The notes under the pieces: model-generated | The model's input: only the letters and a program-made list of their open reading frames with translations | What the model was told of the DNA's origin: nothing | Database searches by the model: none | DNA from: Megalopta genalis | Lineage: Eukaryota; Arthropoda; Insecta; Hymenoptera; Halictidae | Length of the DNA stretch: 64,000 nt | NCBI RefSeq assembly: GCF_051020955.1 | Contig: NC_135015.1 | Location: 744,001 to 808,000 of the forward strand | Reading direction: 5' to 3' | Position numbers and translations under genes: made by a program | In this document: piece after piece, positions 28,301-41,189 of the stretch | How the letters are laid out: every line of letters starts with the position of its first letter | Position numbering within the stretch: the first letter of the stretch is position 1

Positions 28301-29540
28301 ACAAATAAGTGATCCGCATATAGAATATGATGTTACAAATACACAAATTGATAAGAAAATATAAATGAATAATTTTATAAATAAGTAAAAAGTTTTTAAA
28401 TCATTAACTTTTAGGTAACAGTTTAATCTAACTATGCTTTTAGCATAGCATATTAAAGGTGTGCTTTTAAAAAATTTGTTTAATAAGAAGAATATTTTTT
28501 ATATACATAAAGTAATGGAAGATAAGGTTTCAGCTAGTTCCTTTTAATAGAACGTTGTATTCTTTATTTGGCCTATTGTAGTGCATTTTTAGATGAATTT
28601 AACAAAGTTACACAATATTTCGTCTTATAACAGGTTGTAAAATAATTAAGAACCGGGTCGTTTACTAACACATATGTGATTGGTTCTCAGAATCTTCAAG
28701 ATTACGTGATTTCACATTCCATATTTTTTCCGTGGGAATATTGAAAAGGTAATATTTTTCAAATGCCCTTTTTTTATACCAAACAATTTTTGCAAAAACG
28801 TTATTTTGATATTTTCGACCTCTTCTAAAATATTCCAGTAAAAATTGACGCAGATGAATAAAAATTATTTGTCAATATAATAGATACAAGTGATGTTAAA
28901 AACTTGTTTTATATATAGTCTCCGCTACTGGGAACTTCAGTGCAGTGTAGACAAAATTTTCTAAATAGATTAAAAAATACTTAATAAACACAGAAAGATA
29001 AGAGGCAGATCACTTGTGTTAAAAAAGCTAGAGATCAATTGTGTTATTGAAAGGGTGAATTATTCATGCATGTTTATTCGTCATTTATTACTAAATTTGC
29101 TACATTCCATATGGCTTGAAGTTCAAAGACCTCTCAAATTAATAATGTAAATTAATATAAAAATAAAAAATTAATAATGCTAAAAATAGCCAGCATAGAT
29201 AATTCATTTAAAGTATTTCAATTACACTCATACCATTACTAGACAAATTGTGGATAGCTATTTAAAGTATAATGTTCTCCACGTTTAATATTTTTTTATG
29301 TTATTTTTATATCATATAGGATGAGAGAGAGAGAGAGATTAAACTGAAATTTACTAGCAATAGTGAAAACATAATTATGGATAATGCATAAAGAAGTTCC
29401 TTTTTTTCAAACAACTTTCCAGTTCTTTGTGCTTAATATGCACAGATATTAAATCTAATAATTATTTGTATTCCGGTTAATATTTAATAAAATTTTACTG
29501 CGTAGGAGAAAGTTATTTATGACACATTCTACTGGTATTA
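25331..29540. other. Intergenic region between IPPK and NF1
   Basis: This very AT-rich stretch contains no conserved reading frame. It should include the IPPK 3'UTR at its right end and upstream NF1 control DNA at its left end. The one distinct object is a 373-bp palindromic element at 27.8-28.1 kb. A short (GA) run sits at 29323-29338. Confidence 0.55.
27771..28143. mobile_element. Near-complete palindromic foldback element (MITE), 373 bp
   Basis: The ends read TATACAAGGTGTCC and, in reverse complement, TATACAGGGTGTCC. The arms continue through AAAATTATGGTACT, CCTGAGGTTATTT, CTCGTAA and the CAATG...GAGAGGC block, so nearly the whole element folds on itself around a GC-richer loop near 27920-27990. 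It has no coding capacity. The flanks suggest TA or TATA as target, but the symmetry makes the exact edge uncertain. A lone similar end (GGACACCCTGTATATT) occurs at 53306-53321. Confidence 0.85.
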
Positions 29541-32500
29541 TTACAAACTTTGTTTTCTCGATGACTGATTCTTAAGCATTAGCTTCTCTTCCAAGACGTT
29601 TATTACGGAGTTTAAGATATCAGTATCTCGTTGACGATGTTTTTCGATGCATTGAAGACTTTTAGGATCTAAATCCGAAATTCCGGCGTCACATAGAAAA
29701 CTAAGTCCACTGGAGAGTTTTATTACGCCTTCTTTTGGGGTTGACAGTGTATCTCTGTATAAACATAATTAAATAATAAGTAAATAACGATTACTAATCA
29801 ACTTCTTTGTAATTATTAATAAGCTTCCATGTTATATAATTAGCAATTCTTTCTAACTGAACTAAATTGACGCGCATTATTTTCATTTCATTACGCAGTA
29901 GTATTTCGTGTGTAATTTATAGTATATATCAGCAATAATACGATATAAGTATAAGGTGCTTCACCATACATGTAATAAGATTTTTATGAATCCATTAAAA
30001 TATCGAGATGATTCGTTTTAATCTTTATTGAGTAATGGAACCTTCTATAATGTTTAAAAAAAGATTCGATATCATCTTGAGTATAAGAAACATGAGCCAA
30101 TTCCATTTTTTTTAAATGAAATATGAGGGTTTTGATATAATTGTATAGCCTTTAACAAACTGACAATAAGTAACTTCTCCCAAAATATTACTTTTTTCAC
30201 GCTTAGAGAGGCACTGAATCTTTTTCGTCACATACTCTAAAAGATCTAGTCACAGAATAAAGTTTTGAAAAATTATCGCGGTATCATTAATGAATTCGAA
30301 AATATCTGTTTGTAACAAGTATAGTAAAACACTTATATGTATACCGTTTGAAATACTTCTAGTTTAAGAAGTAGTTTTTAAAATGATTAATTTGCAAATA
30401 TGCGTATGTATATTAATGATCATAACAATTATTTAAAGAATGAAAAAGGTAATTTCCAGGATCAAATATAAAAGTAATTTACTTACATAGTTACTCTTTT
30501 AAGTTTTATCAAATTGTAAATGAGACAACACTTTACTCTTTCATGAAATGTAGTATAAAGACTGATGTTATACATTTTTAAAACGAATCTTTCTGTCTTT
30601 TTTTCTAATAAATCTCATGAATGTTTGATGTTAATGCATACAGAAAATTATTTTCATTAGGCTTTTGTAAGAACTATTATAACAATATACTTTACCATCA
30701 CTTACAGATTTAATTCTCGAAACGCTAGTAGTATTGAGCAATCCCTGGCACACGAAAATAAAACATAATTCTGCAAGCATAGTATATCTCTAGAGCTTAC
30801 AGCTGAATCCATTTCTTCTTCTTTGTTGCAATACCTATTGCCTGCTTTTTGTATCCTATCAGATTTATTACGGAATATAACGTTATCTTCCAAATACATA
30901 GGAAATAAATTTGATTTGCCGAGACGGGAAATATTTTCAACATGGCCATTATCTGCAATTCCCTCGGTGCCTAAATTAACATTTTTATTTTCATCACAAT
31001 TGTACTTGCGCTTCGCTCTGTTTGAAATCTGGATACATTTTATACATGTTCTCAAGTGGGTTTCTTGCGAAGTCATTGCGGTTTCTGTGCCAGCTTTCTG
31101 AAAAACGAAATCAACACGATACGAACGTTAACATCAGTGAATATCAAATACTTATACATCTACATTTACATTTGTATACATACAAAAATTTATTTACCGC
31201 AGATTTACAATATTGTTTTCGATGATTCCAAAGCATCTGCATTTGTGCTAAATTGTCATATACCATATTGTCGTTTAATAATGGTCGCAATTTTGAATGT
31301 ATATTATACACGTACTCTGCACTAACAAATGGTAGTTTCTGCATGTGTAAAATCCTTTCAAGCAGACAATTATTTGGCAGAGTTTCAGCTTTCAAATTAC
31401 ATTCCTGAAAAATTAGGGTGAAAGGATTACATTTGCTTTGGATTTATAATTTTATGAATTATTCACATAATATGCAGTCGCCTGCAATTAGCCATAACTT
31501 ATTAGTCGGAGTTTTGTGCAAAATGAACATTTTTCAAGTTAATTGTAAGAAACAGAAATCAAATGAAAATCTATTTCTTCTTTTAATAAACAAGAAACAT
31601 CATGTAATATGTTAATTGCAAAATCTAACATTACAGCCTGTTCACAAATTTTGTCTTTCCTCAAGAAAGGTAATTTGTGCATTTAAGCACACATGTATAT
31701 GTATACATTTTCTCTTCTGAGATTTTTTCAATAAATAATAAAAAATATATTTTTAAATTCTTGTAATATAGCTCTGTATTTTATCTTTTCGTTTTTATTA
31801 TAAAATGCGTAAAATCAACAGTCTAGTGATTACTAGTATCTATTCAGATTTACTAAAGATTCACCTGCACACATTCACTTTTTACATTTTCTCCTGCACT
31901 TCACCTGCACATCGTAACGAACGAATAATAAAAAGATTAATAAAAAGATTAATAAAAAGATTAATAAAAAGAATAATAATAAGATTTCCAGTTAAGTCCA
32001 AATCTACAAATACTAACATTTACCTCAGCAGCGAAGTAAAGAAGTTTTTTTGCCTTTGCAGCAATGTCCGTGTTAATATAAGTAGTTGGTTCAAGGTCTT
32101 GTCTAGTGGAAGTGCATAATTCGTACTCAGGACAAGGCTTGAATCTGTCTTGAGGGAACGAATGTAGAAGCGAAGCACAGATCAAGCTGCAGAATTCGTC
32201 GATGTATTCCTTCGTTGTTTTACTGGACACGGAATTGAGAAACCACTCCGTCAGAACATTTTCCAAATCGATCGAAGATGATTCTTGATTGTAAACAACC
32301 ACGCCGTCTTTAAATATTTTTAAGTTGTTTTGAGGAGACGCTAGGAGTTCCTTTAAAGCTGATTTCATTCGATGCGGCACTCCGGAGAAAAGATTAAGTG
32401 GACAATAGGAGCTTCGGGTTTGTATCACTTTCTTCTTCAGCTGAGAACACAGAGATTTGTTAATTACAATTGTTAATGTTTTGATTGACATTGTTACGAA

Positions 32501-34355
32501 TATAATACTTCTTTATTGCACAAGTGTGATGTCGTTAGGTTCTGAATGATGCATCCAAAATTTTCCAAATGCGACAAATGACATACAGAATGGTCTACCT
32601 AAAGGCAGCCACTTAAATATGTTCTTCAATGGTGATAGTATAACAAATATTATTGTGTATTATGAATTGAGAAAATCCGAAGTTGAGGCAACGAAATAAT
32701 AGTATAACTGAATTTTCTTCATATTTTGTAACGCTTTTTTCACATTTTTTTGACATTATAATAATCAGACGCGAAAACAAATTGAATAAAAAGAAAGTAC
32801 AAATAATTTTAAAGATAAGAAAACAAAAATGATTAAATTAAAAATCTTTGAAATCTATAAGGGAAGTCGAAAATTGATTAACAACTTATTAGAAGATATG
32901 ATTAACTATAGTACGAAGGAAAGCAATGGATGACCTTATACATTTTTCATCATTGAAAAACATCATTTTGCTTACTACATCAATCTCTTGCCTTACATCG
33001 CGAAGAAATGCTCGTAAAGCTACAGTTAAAACTAATTTTAGAAACTTTTGTCATATGTTGCAGATATATGAGAATATTATATATCTAAAAATGAAACGTA
33101 AATCTGCATTGACAGCGGGAGATCTAGGGAAAATCTTGCCAGCTTCGCAAAACCTGTAGATTGGTAGAATAAGAGGTGAAAAATTATAGTTACCGAGGAG
33201 AAAAGATTCAATCAGAATAGTCTAGATAGCTACAATTATTGCTATCATCGCAAAGAAAAGTAGGAATTGACGTAAGTGCGGTTTCAAACGAGCAAAGCAT
33301 TCGACTATGACATTGTTGATAGGAATAACATTTTTTATTACAATATTGCAGTTTACGCTATTAAAATTATTAACAATCATTTTTTATCAGAGAATAATTC
33401 ACTGCTTTATTGACCATTGTTCATCGAGCATTTCTAGGAAAAATAAATAATTTAGATCTTAATGAAAAAAAAACTGCGTTAACTCTTTCGCTACGGTTAT
33501 ATTTATGTTCACATTCAGCCGCATATAATAATGTGGGAAGATCTGATATCGTTATACGATTAAAAAATAATTTAATAACTTATTATAAGATTAAAGGAAT
33601 CGGTTATTTTATTCTTTAACGAATTGATTGGTTGAAGTCATAGAATTTTGAAAATCCTATGTAATTCTCTATTCTATAGAAAATTAGATTTTAAATATTA
33701 AAAAGTATTATGGATTTTTTTCTATTTTTTTTTCACTTTTAGTAAACAAATGTTTCAGTTTCAAATGTTTCAGTGTTATCTTACTAGAAAGTTATGTTTA
33801 TATAAATATGAGTTACATAAATATGCATATAATTTAGAGGGTTTCTATCAAAAAATGGTCCTAAAATTCTCGATTTGACCCAAAAGTTTTTCGAATACAT
33901 ATTAAAATAATACTTTATGTACGTGGCAATACACTGAAATAATATCTGTCGACTTTTATAAAACTTTCCCAGCAAATAGTCTGCATCTATTTGACTATAA
34001 TAGCTTCGTGTGAGACATAGGTACCTACTTCAATTTGTACAATTTTTCGAGATTGCAAAAAAGTAATTCAAACCGTTAGGTTTGCAGGTCTGAAAGAATA
34101 TAATTAAACTTAATTTCCGAATATAATTAACTTACACATTAATTCATAACATTACCTTATGATACTGCATCAAACAGTACGGACATTTCTGAAATTTACA
34201 ATTATCCTCTCTCAAGTACCCTTGCTTTGGTTTGATTTCGACGCAGAACGTTTTGTTGCTTCGAAATAAATTCACATTGCTTTTTGTTTGTAGGAAAGTA
34301 TAATCTGGGTATTTCGTGGCGTGAGTCTCTGTGATTATTTTGTTGCGCCGTTTTT
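29541..34355 (-). CDS. IPPK: Inositol-pentakisphosphate 2-kinase (5' part not located)
   Basis: This enzyme phosphorylates Ins(1,3,4,5,6)P5 at the 2-position to make IP6 (phytate), an mRNA-export and enzyme cofactor. Exons (minus strand): 34355-34156, 32440-32024, 31404-31198, 31097-30706, 29754-29541. Phases agree and the TAA stop is at 29543-29541. Family marks seen: CVEIKPKQGYL (substrate/nucleotide-binding EIKPK motif), CPYCLMQYHK (Cys/His zinc site of the family), SSYCPLNLFSG, PQNNLKIFKDG, CARDCSILLAF, and the C-terminal ISDLDPKSL...HRQRD segment matching the DLD-K tail of human IPPK. The region before CARDCS has a Lys/Asn-rich insert, so the enzyme is longer than the human one. About 90 N-terminal residues, including the ATP-binding G-E-G-N loop, are missing from my model; a likely further exon is listed separately. 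Only one gene copy was seen. Confidence 0.9.
31926..31983. repeat. 12-bp tandem repeat in an IPPK intron
   Basis: Nearly five copies of AATAAAAAGATT lie head to tail, the last degrading into AATAATAATAAG. They sit 41 bases past the 3' end (minus strand) of exon 32440-32024, inside the intron. Confidence 0.85.
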
Positions 34356-34539
34356 CTGCAAACACGAGAAAATTTATAGTGGTGATAGTGTTTAGGAACT
34401 GAATTAAAATTACATTACGTCCCAGTCGCTTTCCAGTTACAAAAATCAATATTTTTATTGTGCCCGTTATTTCAACATTACTGAAAGTGAAATTCGGCGA
34501 CAGTGAAATGACTCCGAGAAACAGTTAATTCTTTGTCAC

Positions 34540-34591
34540 TATTCTGTATTTCACTGATCCATTTTTGCCACAAATGCATAAAATTCGCTAT
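34540..34591 (-). CDS. IPPK: Candidate upstream IPPK exon (17 codons)
   Basis: After an AG at 34592-34593 the frame reads IANFMHLWQKWISEIQN, ending at A|GTGACA. Its phase (1) joins exactly to the next exon, giving SEIQNKKRRNK, which resembles the L.KIQSERPESR stretch of human IPPK. Frame and similarity support it, but the donor is weak and the exon short. The exon or exons before it, carrying the glycine-rich ATP loop, were not found between here and about 37 kb. Confidence 0.4.
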
Positions 34592-35825
34592 CTAGACATG
34601 ACAAATGTAGTATAAATATCGATTAAAGCAGCTTAACAGTGGCTGGGAACGTTGATCCTTAAAAGTGAATTTATTAGTATATTAAATATTTGTAATATGT
34701 GAGTTTTGAGACAGCAGTATAAAAGTATCAATTCTGCGCGATATGAATGCAGCATGCAAAATGAAGACGATACATGTGCACGCATGTAGTGTAATATTGA
34801 AGCAACGAACCCACCGATTAAAGTCATATTATTATACTTATAAAACGACTTAAAATTTCAAGTGTTACACGTTTGACTGCATCAGTTACCGGTGACCCTC
34901 GCCGTAATTGACGAGTTAATAGGCAGCTTTCATTGCATTACATACAGCAGCGTGTTGTGCATTTGTTAGACCTTAAAAAATCAAACGCTTGAACGCCTTC
35001 GTTACGGCAGTTTTTAATGCACATCGTGTGAGCAGCGTATGATAATTCAACTATGAACTATGTAATTCTTCATCAGCGCACATTTTTCAGATGTTCCATT
35101 AAGGTGATCAGAACAATGACGCGTATTACATGCGTTTGTTGTAATTTCGGACCAGACTTGCCTTTCTTGGTAAGAAAAGTTTGTTTGAATTTACTGGCCG
35201 GCAATATGTGTTAATAGTTTATCAGAAGCAAATTTTTTGATTAAACAAGTACACTAGTATTGAGATTTTCACAAATTTTGCAAAAAAAATTAGTTTTTCA
35301 CCAAAATGCGATCCTTGTACAGAATAATATATTTATTTCATTTTCAATTTATTAAAGTATGAAAATGATCTTTTTGCTTTATTTGATGTAAAACTTTCTA
35401 CACATACATGTATATGTATATCATAATTGCATAATCTTCGAAGATCAATTGATGACATTTCAGGTAAATATTTCTCAGAAATGATGAGGCGTACAATAGA
35501 AATATGTTTAAAATTTCGAAAATTTATAGGAACAAACGATTTTTTTATATTGCAACATCACCCCATTAGTGAATGCATAGAAGTTGTCTAAAACACCAAC
35601 GCATATCGTTCGTTTGTGTTTGTTGAATCCGTGGCAGTTCGGTTGCGAAAATATCCCTGACTGCTCGGACGTGATCATTTTCTAAAAATAAGTAACTGGA
35701 GAGTTGCCCTGGAGGACGTAAGGAGAGAAAGTACATGGAAAAGGGACAGTCATATGCAACAAGTGCAACCGTGTGGATATTATCATAGAATTACTTCCAA
35801 TTCCTTTTTATTTATAGTCAAAAAC

Positions 35826-35859
<34 letters not shown>

Positions 35860-37940
35860 TAACTATCGATAAATCGTAAAATTATGTACAGTTTCCACAT
35901 TCGAATGTCGAATAGTGGTCGAATATATGGATCATTAGTTGAAAACTGTTTGAGAAATTATTCAAAATCGACAATCATTCTAATATAACAAATTATTTGA
36001 ATTAATATAATGTAACAACTCCTTTTGAAATTATTATTTAAAAGGACTAGAAAGCTTCTTATACACAGCCCAGTCATTAAGAAGTGTTAAGAATTGTACA
36101 TGTCAACAGAAGAGAATTAATCGATTATTATGACAGCTTCAACTATTAAACATGGGCTTATTCATTGTATTTTAGGTACGTCAAAAGTCATGTGCATTTG
36201 ATCTATAGGATAAAATATGGAATTGATATCTGATTGTAATATGGAATTAAAATCTGATTTTACAAGCTTGCTAAAAGTAAATGTGTTCGATTCTTCTTAA
36301 ATAAAACCTACGCAAGAAGATGAAAGAGCTAATCTGTAATTATTTTTACATAGATAAATTCTTCAGGGGGCAAATGCTTCGAGATTTCATTCAAAGAAGT
36401 GAAAAATGTTAAAATTGATAGTGGAATCTACTATAGAGAGAGAATCTACTATGACAAGTATGTGAAGGAACTTAAGAATTGCTACTTTTGTTATTGAAAC
36501 TGAATGTCTATTAAATATATGATACAAATGAATAAATGTGGTTAATTCTTTAAGAACGATTAGTGTATCGTCCACCAATCTGAAATGTTTAATTACAAAG
36601 CCATAACAAGCAGCGACAATATTGGTGTTTGTTCATTGAAAAGAAAAAGGAGAAAATTCCTTCTTCTTTTTCCATTCGTTTGGCGTTCTCGTCAAGGCTT
36701 CATCTTTACCATTTATAAAGGTTGCACTAAACTAGAAAAACAGCGCGGCTGCTCCGCTTAACATCTTTGTGAATCCGTGATACCCAAACTTCGAAAAGTT
36801 GATCGATCGATGTCACTGCAAACGATGGTTTCTTTTTTTTTATTTAATTACTGCATAAGTATAATCTAGCAATATTGATATTAAGTACTGGAGGTAAGAG
36901 AATATGTTGGCATGAATGTGCATACACCTACTCGTGTATCACTGTGACAATTACTGGCTTAGGTCAGTTGAATCTGAGAGATAGTTGGAGAAAGTAGTGT
37001 CTTTTCAGCCTTTCCCGTTTGTCACTTTTATCCCAAAGGTTGAGTGCAAGACTGTTTGGATAGTTTTGTAGTCGTTGATATTTTGTGCTGAGTCGAGCAA
37101 TTTTCTACCTCACTGTACGGATACCGGTTTCATTGTTTATTTGGCTATACCATTCTGCTACCATTCTGCTTTCAGAAAATGGATCTTAGTTTTTTATTCT
37201 GTCATCTTTGTATAATTCTGATGTTAGAGTTTAATGCTGTACGCCAGGATTGACTGACACACGTCCAAATAGGTGTTAGGATTATCTTGTATATTAACAG
37301 TTTGTTGTATGTTGTTAATTGCGATTTTCTTGATTGCGGCATTTCCACGTTATTCAATTAGACTGGAGGGCAGGTATCTCTTTCTATCGTAAAAGTTCAT
37401 GTGTATGGATGTGAGGTATTTATCTTCATTCTCCATTTTTTTAGTCAAACGTCGGCTCCATTTAGATGATGTATCTCGACGATTTAAAGTGAATATAAAC
37501 ACTATTATTTTAAAGTTACGACTTCATGCTTAACTTTATATATTATATTATGGTATTATCTAATACGTATTATGTTCAGCTATCACGTATAATATAATTA
37601 TTTAACTTTATTAAATGCAACGTATCCTTGGATAAGATATGGCAAAAGGTATTGTCACAGAAAAGTTACGAATTTTTTAAATGTTGTGTTAAATGTTGTG
37701 TAACAACATGCACAATATAAAATTGTGAATCATCTGTAAAGCGGATAGCTAACGTGATCATAACGGATATAACGTGTTCATTCAATAAACAAAATGCTTT
37801 TAAATTGTTTCTTTCACTTCTATTCTCATACATGTTGTAATAGATTCATTAAATTACCATTTTCCTATAAGATAGGTTAGACTGATTTTACATTATAATT
37901 CAACAATATTCGATGGTGCTAGACACGACAACGTTATAGT
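34592..37940. other. IPPK upstream region, no confirmed exons
   Basis: This AT-rich DNA lies 5' of the IPPK exons and may hold the missing N-terminal exon(s) and promoter. I read the minus strand for the expected G-E-G-N loop. The only near hit (GEGH at about 34890) is fenced by stops and has no acceptor. A (GA)14 run occurs at 35829-35856. Nothing else could be assigned. Confidence 0.45.
35829..35856. repeat. (GA)n microsatellite
   Basis: Fourteen uninterrupted GA dinucleotides. Confidence 0.95.
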
Positions 37941-39598
37941 GGAGATCTGTCCAAGTATTTTCACCTTATTCCGGGCTTAGGAGTCTGACGACTAGCTACG
38001 ATAAGCCAAAGCCATAAAAAAGTGGGGATAGCAGTTATCTGTGAGTTCTTGATCGTGTAAGAGATCGAACGACGACGATATTGAAGATAATGCCTTACTC
38101 ACATAACCTGACCTTATCACGAGAGTAAATATACAGTGAGACTATAAGCTCCGAGCTCTCCAAAACTAAGTTGCACAAGCAGCAGATGAGGCAACGTAGG
38201 TCTAGATCAGCACTTTACTATCGATATTGCTCTCTTTTCATCGGCTGTCTGACTGTAGGTCTGCATAGAAGAAGACTCTATCTAGTACACTATCAGAACT
38301 GGGCTATTGGGGGAACTCGGAGTCCTGGTGGCCCCATAACCACTGCTAATACTAGTTGAAAATAAATGTACAGAAGATATAAGCAGGGAAATGACCGAAA
38401 GATAGAAAATAGTATTTGAAATAAAAGATAAAGATATTAGGTGTACGCAAAAGTTTGATCAGATTTTTCTTTATTTATACACGATATATGTATTATAAAT
38501 TAGTTTCCCAAATGTTTTTGAAGACTTTCGTTTTTCGACAATTCTATAAGAAGTGGGAGATGTAGAAAACTTCTACATTTTCCTAATATTTCCAAAGGTT
38601 ATTTTCTAAACTAACAATAAGTCGGCATTAGTTAATTTTGTACAATTATTTGTATTTATGTTCATAGAGGCACAGCTTGAAATGTTTACTTGATATTCTA
38701 AGTATGTATAATATGTACTTCAATTACGTATTTTTAACATGAATTTCAAATAATCAATTATTAAAAAAATTTCCATCATTATTCATGTACTGAAATGTAA
38801 TTGAGTTTCCTCTCTATTAGGTAGCTGTGGATTCATCTTCATAGTTATAATTATGTTTATATTCACGTCGTAGAGTTTAATAACATGAAATATTAGTTGA
38901 ATTATTAAGTAATTTTGTAATTAAATATTCTTATCTTATTGAAACTGAAATATTTCCAATATGGTTTGATGAATACTCTAATATTTTTGTACAGGTAATC
39001 GTGGATATGTTCATGAGTAAGTTAAAAATAAATATATTCTGAGAATGTTGAAAATTATTGAATTTCTGGAGTGATAAGAGTAGCCTACTCTTAGGCTGGC
39101 AGCTTCGACGATCTGTGGTTTTCGTTATTCGGTATTTCAATGCGACAGCGTAGATGCTCGACATTAGATCAGTCACATCGAAATGGTAATTTCGTGAACT
39201 AAAGCTCACTTCGAGGTTCCTAAACTAGGTCTGGATTAGGTTTGCTGTTTCACCGCAGGTCTACATACGAAGAGACTTTGACTCTGGTATACCATCAAAA
39301 CTGAGCTACTGTTATATTAAACGGGGAAATAACCGGAAAACAGAAAATGGTATTTGAAATAAAAAAATAAAAATATTAGGCAGATGCAGAAGCTTCTTTC
39401 GATTTCTGTATATTTATACATGATATATTATAAATTAATTTTCGAAATGATTTGGAAGAATTCTGCTCATCAAAATATTGTACAAAAGGCGGACGATTAT
39501 AACAATCGGAAATTCCATATAGAAGTATGAACGATTTAAGGGAAGACGAGAACTTCTGCAGATACCTAATATTTTCAGAGATTATTTTGCAGAGAGAG

Positions 39599-40096
39599 TA
39601 ATTTTCCAGATAAAATTTTGAAAATATATGTATGTTTGTAATTGTTTTTGCACTGAATCGAATTATGTAGAAATTAATTTTCCAATTTCCAGGTTTTTTA
39701 TTAAAAAATTATCGGATTCAAAAATTCATACACAATTATATAGATCATAGTCAGACAGTACAGTCGACAAAGTACGTACATCATGCCCCAATATACATAT
39801 GTATACAGTTACATATAGTGCAGTCTATTAATGTTAAAATTAAAATGACTCGAACAAAAATGAAACTCCCGAGCTTAGCTTGTACACAAAAATGGACAAT
39901 TTGAGAAGCAGCTCATTTTTATAATTGTTTACAATCGATAACTATAAAAACGAGCCGAATAATCGTATTTCCTTTTTTCAAATTGTCCACTTTTGTGTAC
40001 AAACTGAGCGTCAAATAGGAAGAATTTACTGTAATTCGATTCAGCGTCAAAACTGCTATAAAAATATATATTTTCAAAATTTTATCTGAAAAATTA
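39599..40096. repeat. Inverted repeat pair enclosing MITE copy 2
   Basis: About 35 bases at 39599-39633 (TTTTCCAGATAAAATTTTG and on) recur in reverse complement at 40060-40096. The roughly 500-bp interval between the arms contains the truncated palindromic MITE at 39856-40031. It may be the edges of a larger non-autonomous element into which the MITE inserted, within the diverged tandem array. Confidence 0.55.
39856..40031. mobile_element. Palindromic MITE, Tc1/mariner-type, copy 2 (left end degraded)
   Basis: The right half matches the copies at 3.9 and 41.4 kb (CAAATTGTCCAC, TTTGTGTACAAACTGAGCG, GAATTTACTG followed by TA). The left outer inverted end has decayed (CTCCCGAGCTTAGCTTG in place of the CAGTAA end) and an inner block is missing, so it is shorter than the others. 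Confidence 0.75.
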
Positions 40097-41189
40097 CTAG
40101 TACAATGTTTTCGGTTAAATTGCTCAGCCTTGAAATAATTACATCTCTGGTTTTCATTATTCGGTATGTCAGTTCGACATGCTAAACTTTAGACCAGTCG
40201 CATCCAAATGGCACTTTCGCGAACCAAAGCTCTCTTCGAGGTTCTCGAGCCAGGTAGCGAGTCATGCGAAGAGTCAAGGCCATAAAGCAGTCAGGAAAGT
40301 GGCGTTGTGTGAGTCGGACATGTAGTGGGAGTTAGATCATGTAGGGATTGTACGGTAATGGGATGCATGACATTGACTCATTCACCGACCCCACCACGAG
40401 GCTTTAACTCTCTTGTTAGGACATGATTTCACTGGCTCGGGATTTTTGGCACATAGCTCGCCAGAAGTAGCTTTGACGGAGACTGTTCTAGCAAATCCGG
40501 CTTGCAAACCGAGATGATGTGCGATCTGCATGGTGGAATATGGTGGCTGATACATGACGCACTTATAGGCGTACGGTTTCGCGCATGTACCCCGCGGATG
40601 ATGAGATACAAAATTGATATTATCACGATGCCAGTGACTAATATCTCGTCAGCAATAACGTTGTAATACCTGTTGCTCGCCAGCAAATGGCTCAATTATT
40701 TCAAGGAACCGAAAAACTCCTGCGAAAGTCAATAAGTCACGATTCCGCCGAGTTGAGACCAATCGTGACAGTAAAACAATGGGTGTATATCGGAATATGT
40801 AATGTGAGGTGGTTTGGGCAAAGCAAACTTTTGGAAAACTGATTCAAAATAAACACGAAATGTAATTTACGTCATTTATGTAACATGTGGTAATTGATAT
40901 GAGCAGAAGAAAAAGAAAAAAAAGAAACGGACTAATATTAATTCACTACATTTCAAGCAGTGAAATAATGCTACTTTTACATATGCAACTATCTACTGTT
41001 TACAAAAGCGTATGAAAAAGTACATAAATGTTAACAAAATTTTTGCGCAAAATTCTTTTTGTAAGAGAAAATATTAAACGTGGACAAACGCTTTATTAAG
41101 GAAAGTAAATAAAATGATTTATATATTATTTTACTGAACACCATATACGAAAACCAGAGGTCCTTATATAAATTAAAGATTTTTATTTC

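Larger units (their letters stand above)
37950..40420. repeat. Three diverged, partly deleted copies of a roughly 1-kb repeat unit
   Basis: Three segment types recur. Segment R (GGTTTTCATTATTCGGTAT...CGAGGTTC) is at about 39110-39235 and 40145-40255. Segment P (GCCATAAA.CAGT...) is at about 37975-38140 and 40255-40400. Segment Q (GGTCTGCATA.GAAGA..., AACTG.GCTA.TG, then GAAATGACCG and TATTTGAAATAAAA) is at about 38255-38600 and 39255-39590. Order and direction are the same, so they look like an old tandem array (R-P-Q) from which different parts were lost. No reading frame is shared by the copies. Confidence 0.6.

Noticed and set aside
34870..34920. GEGH on the minus strand as the IPPK ATP loop
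   Set aside because: A stop lies just upstream in frame, there is no acceptor, and no IPPK-like sequence surrounds it.
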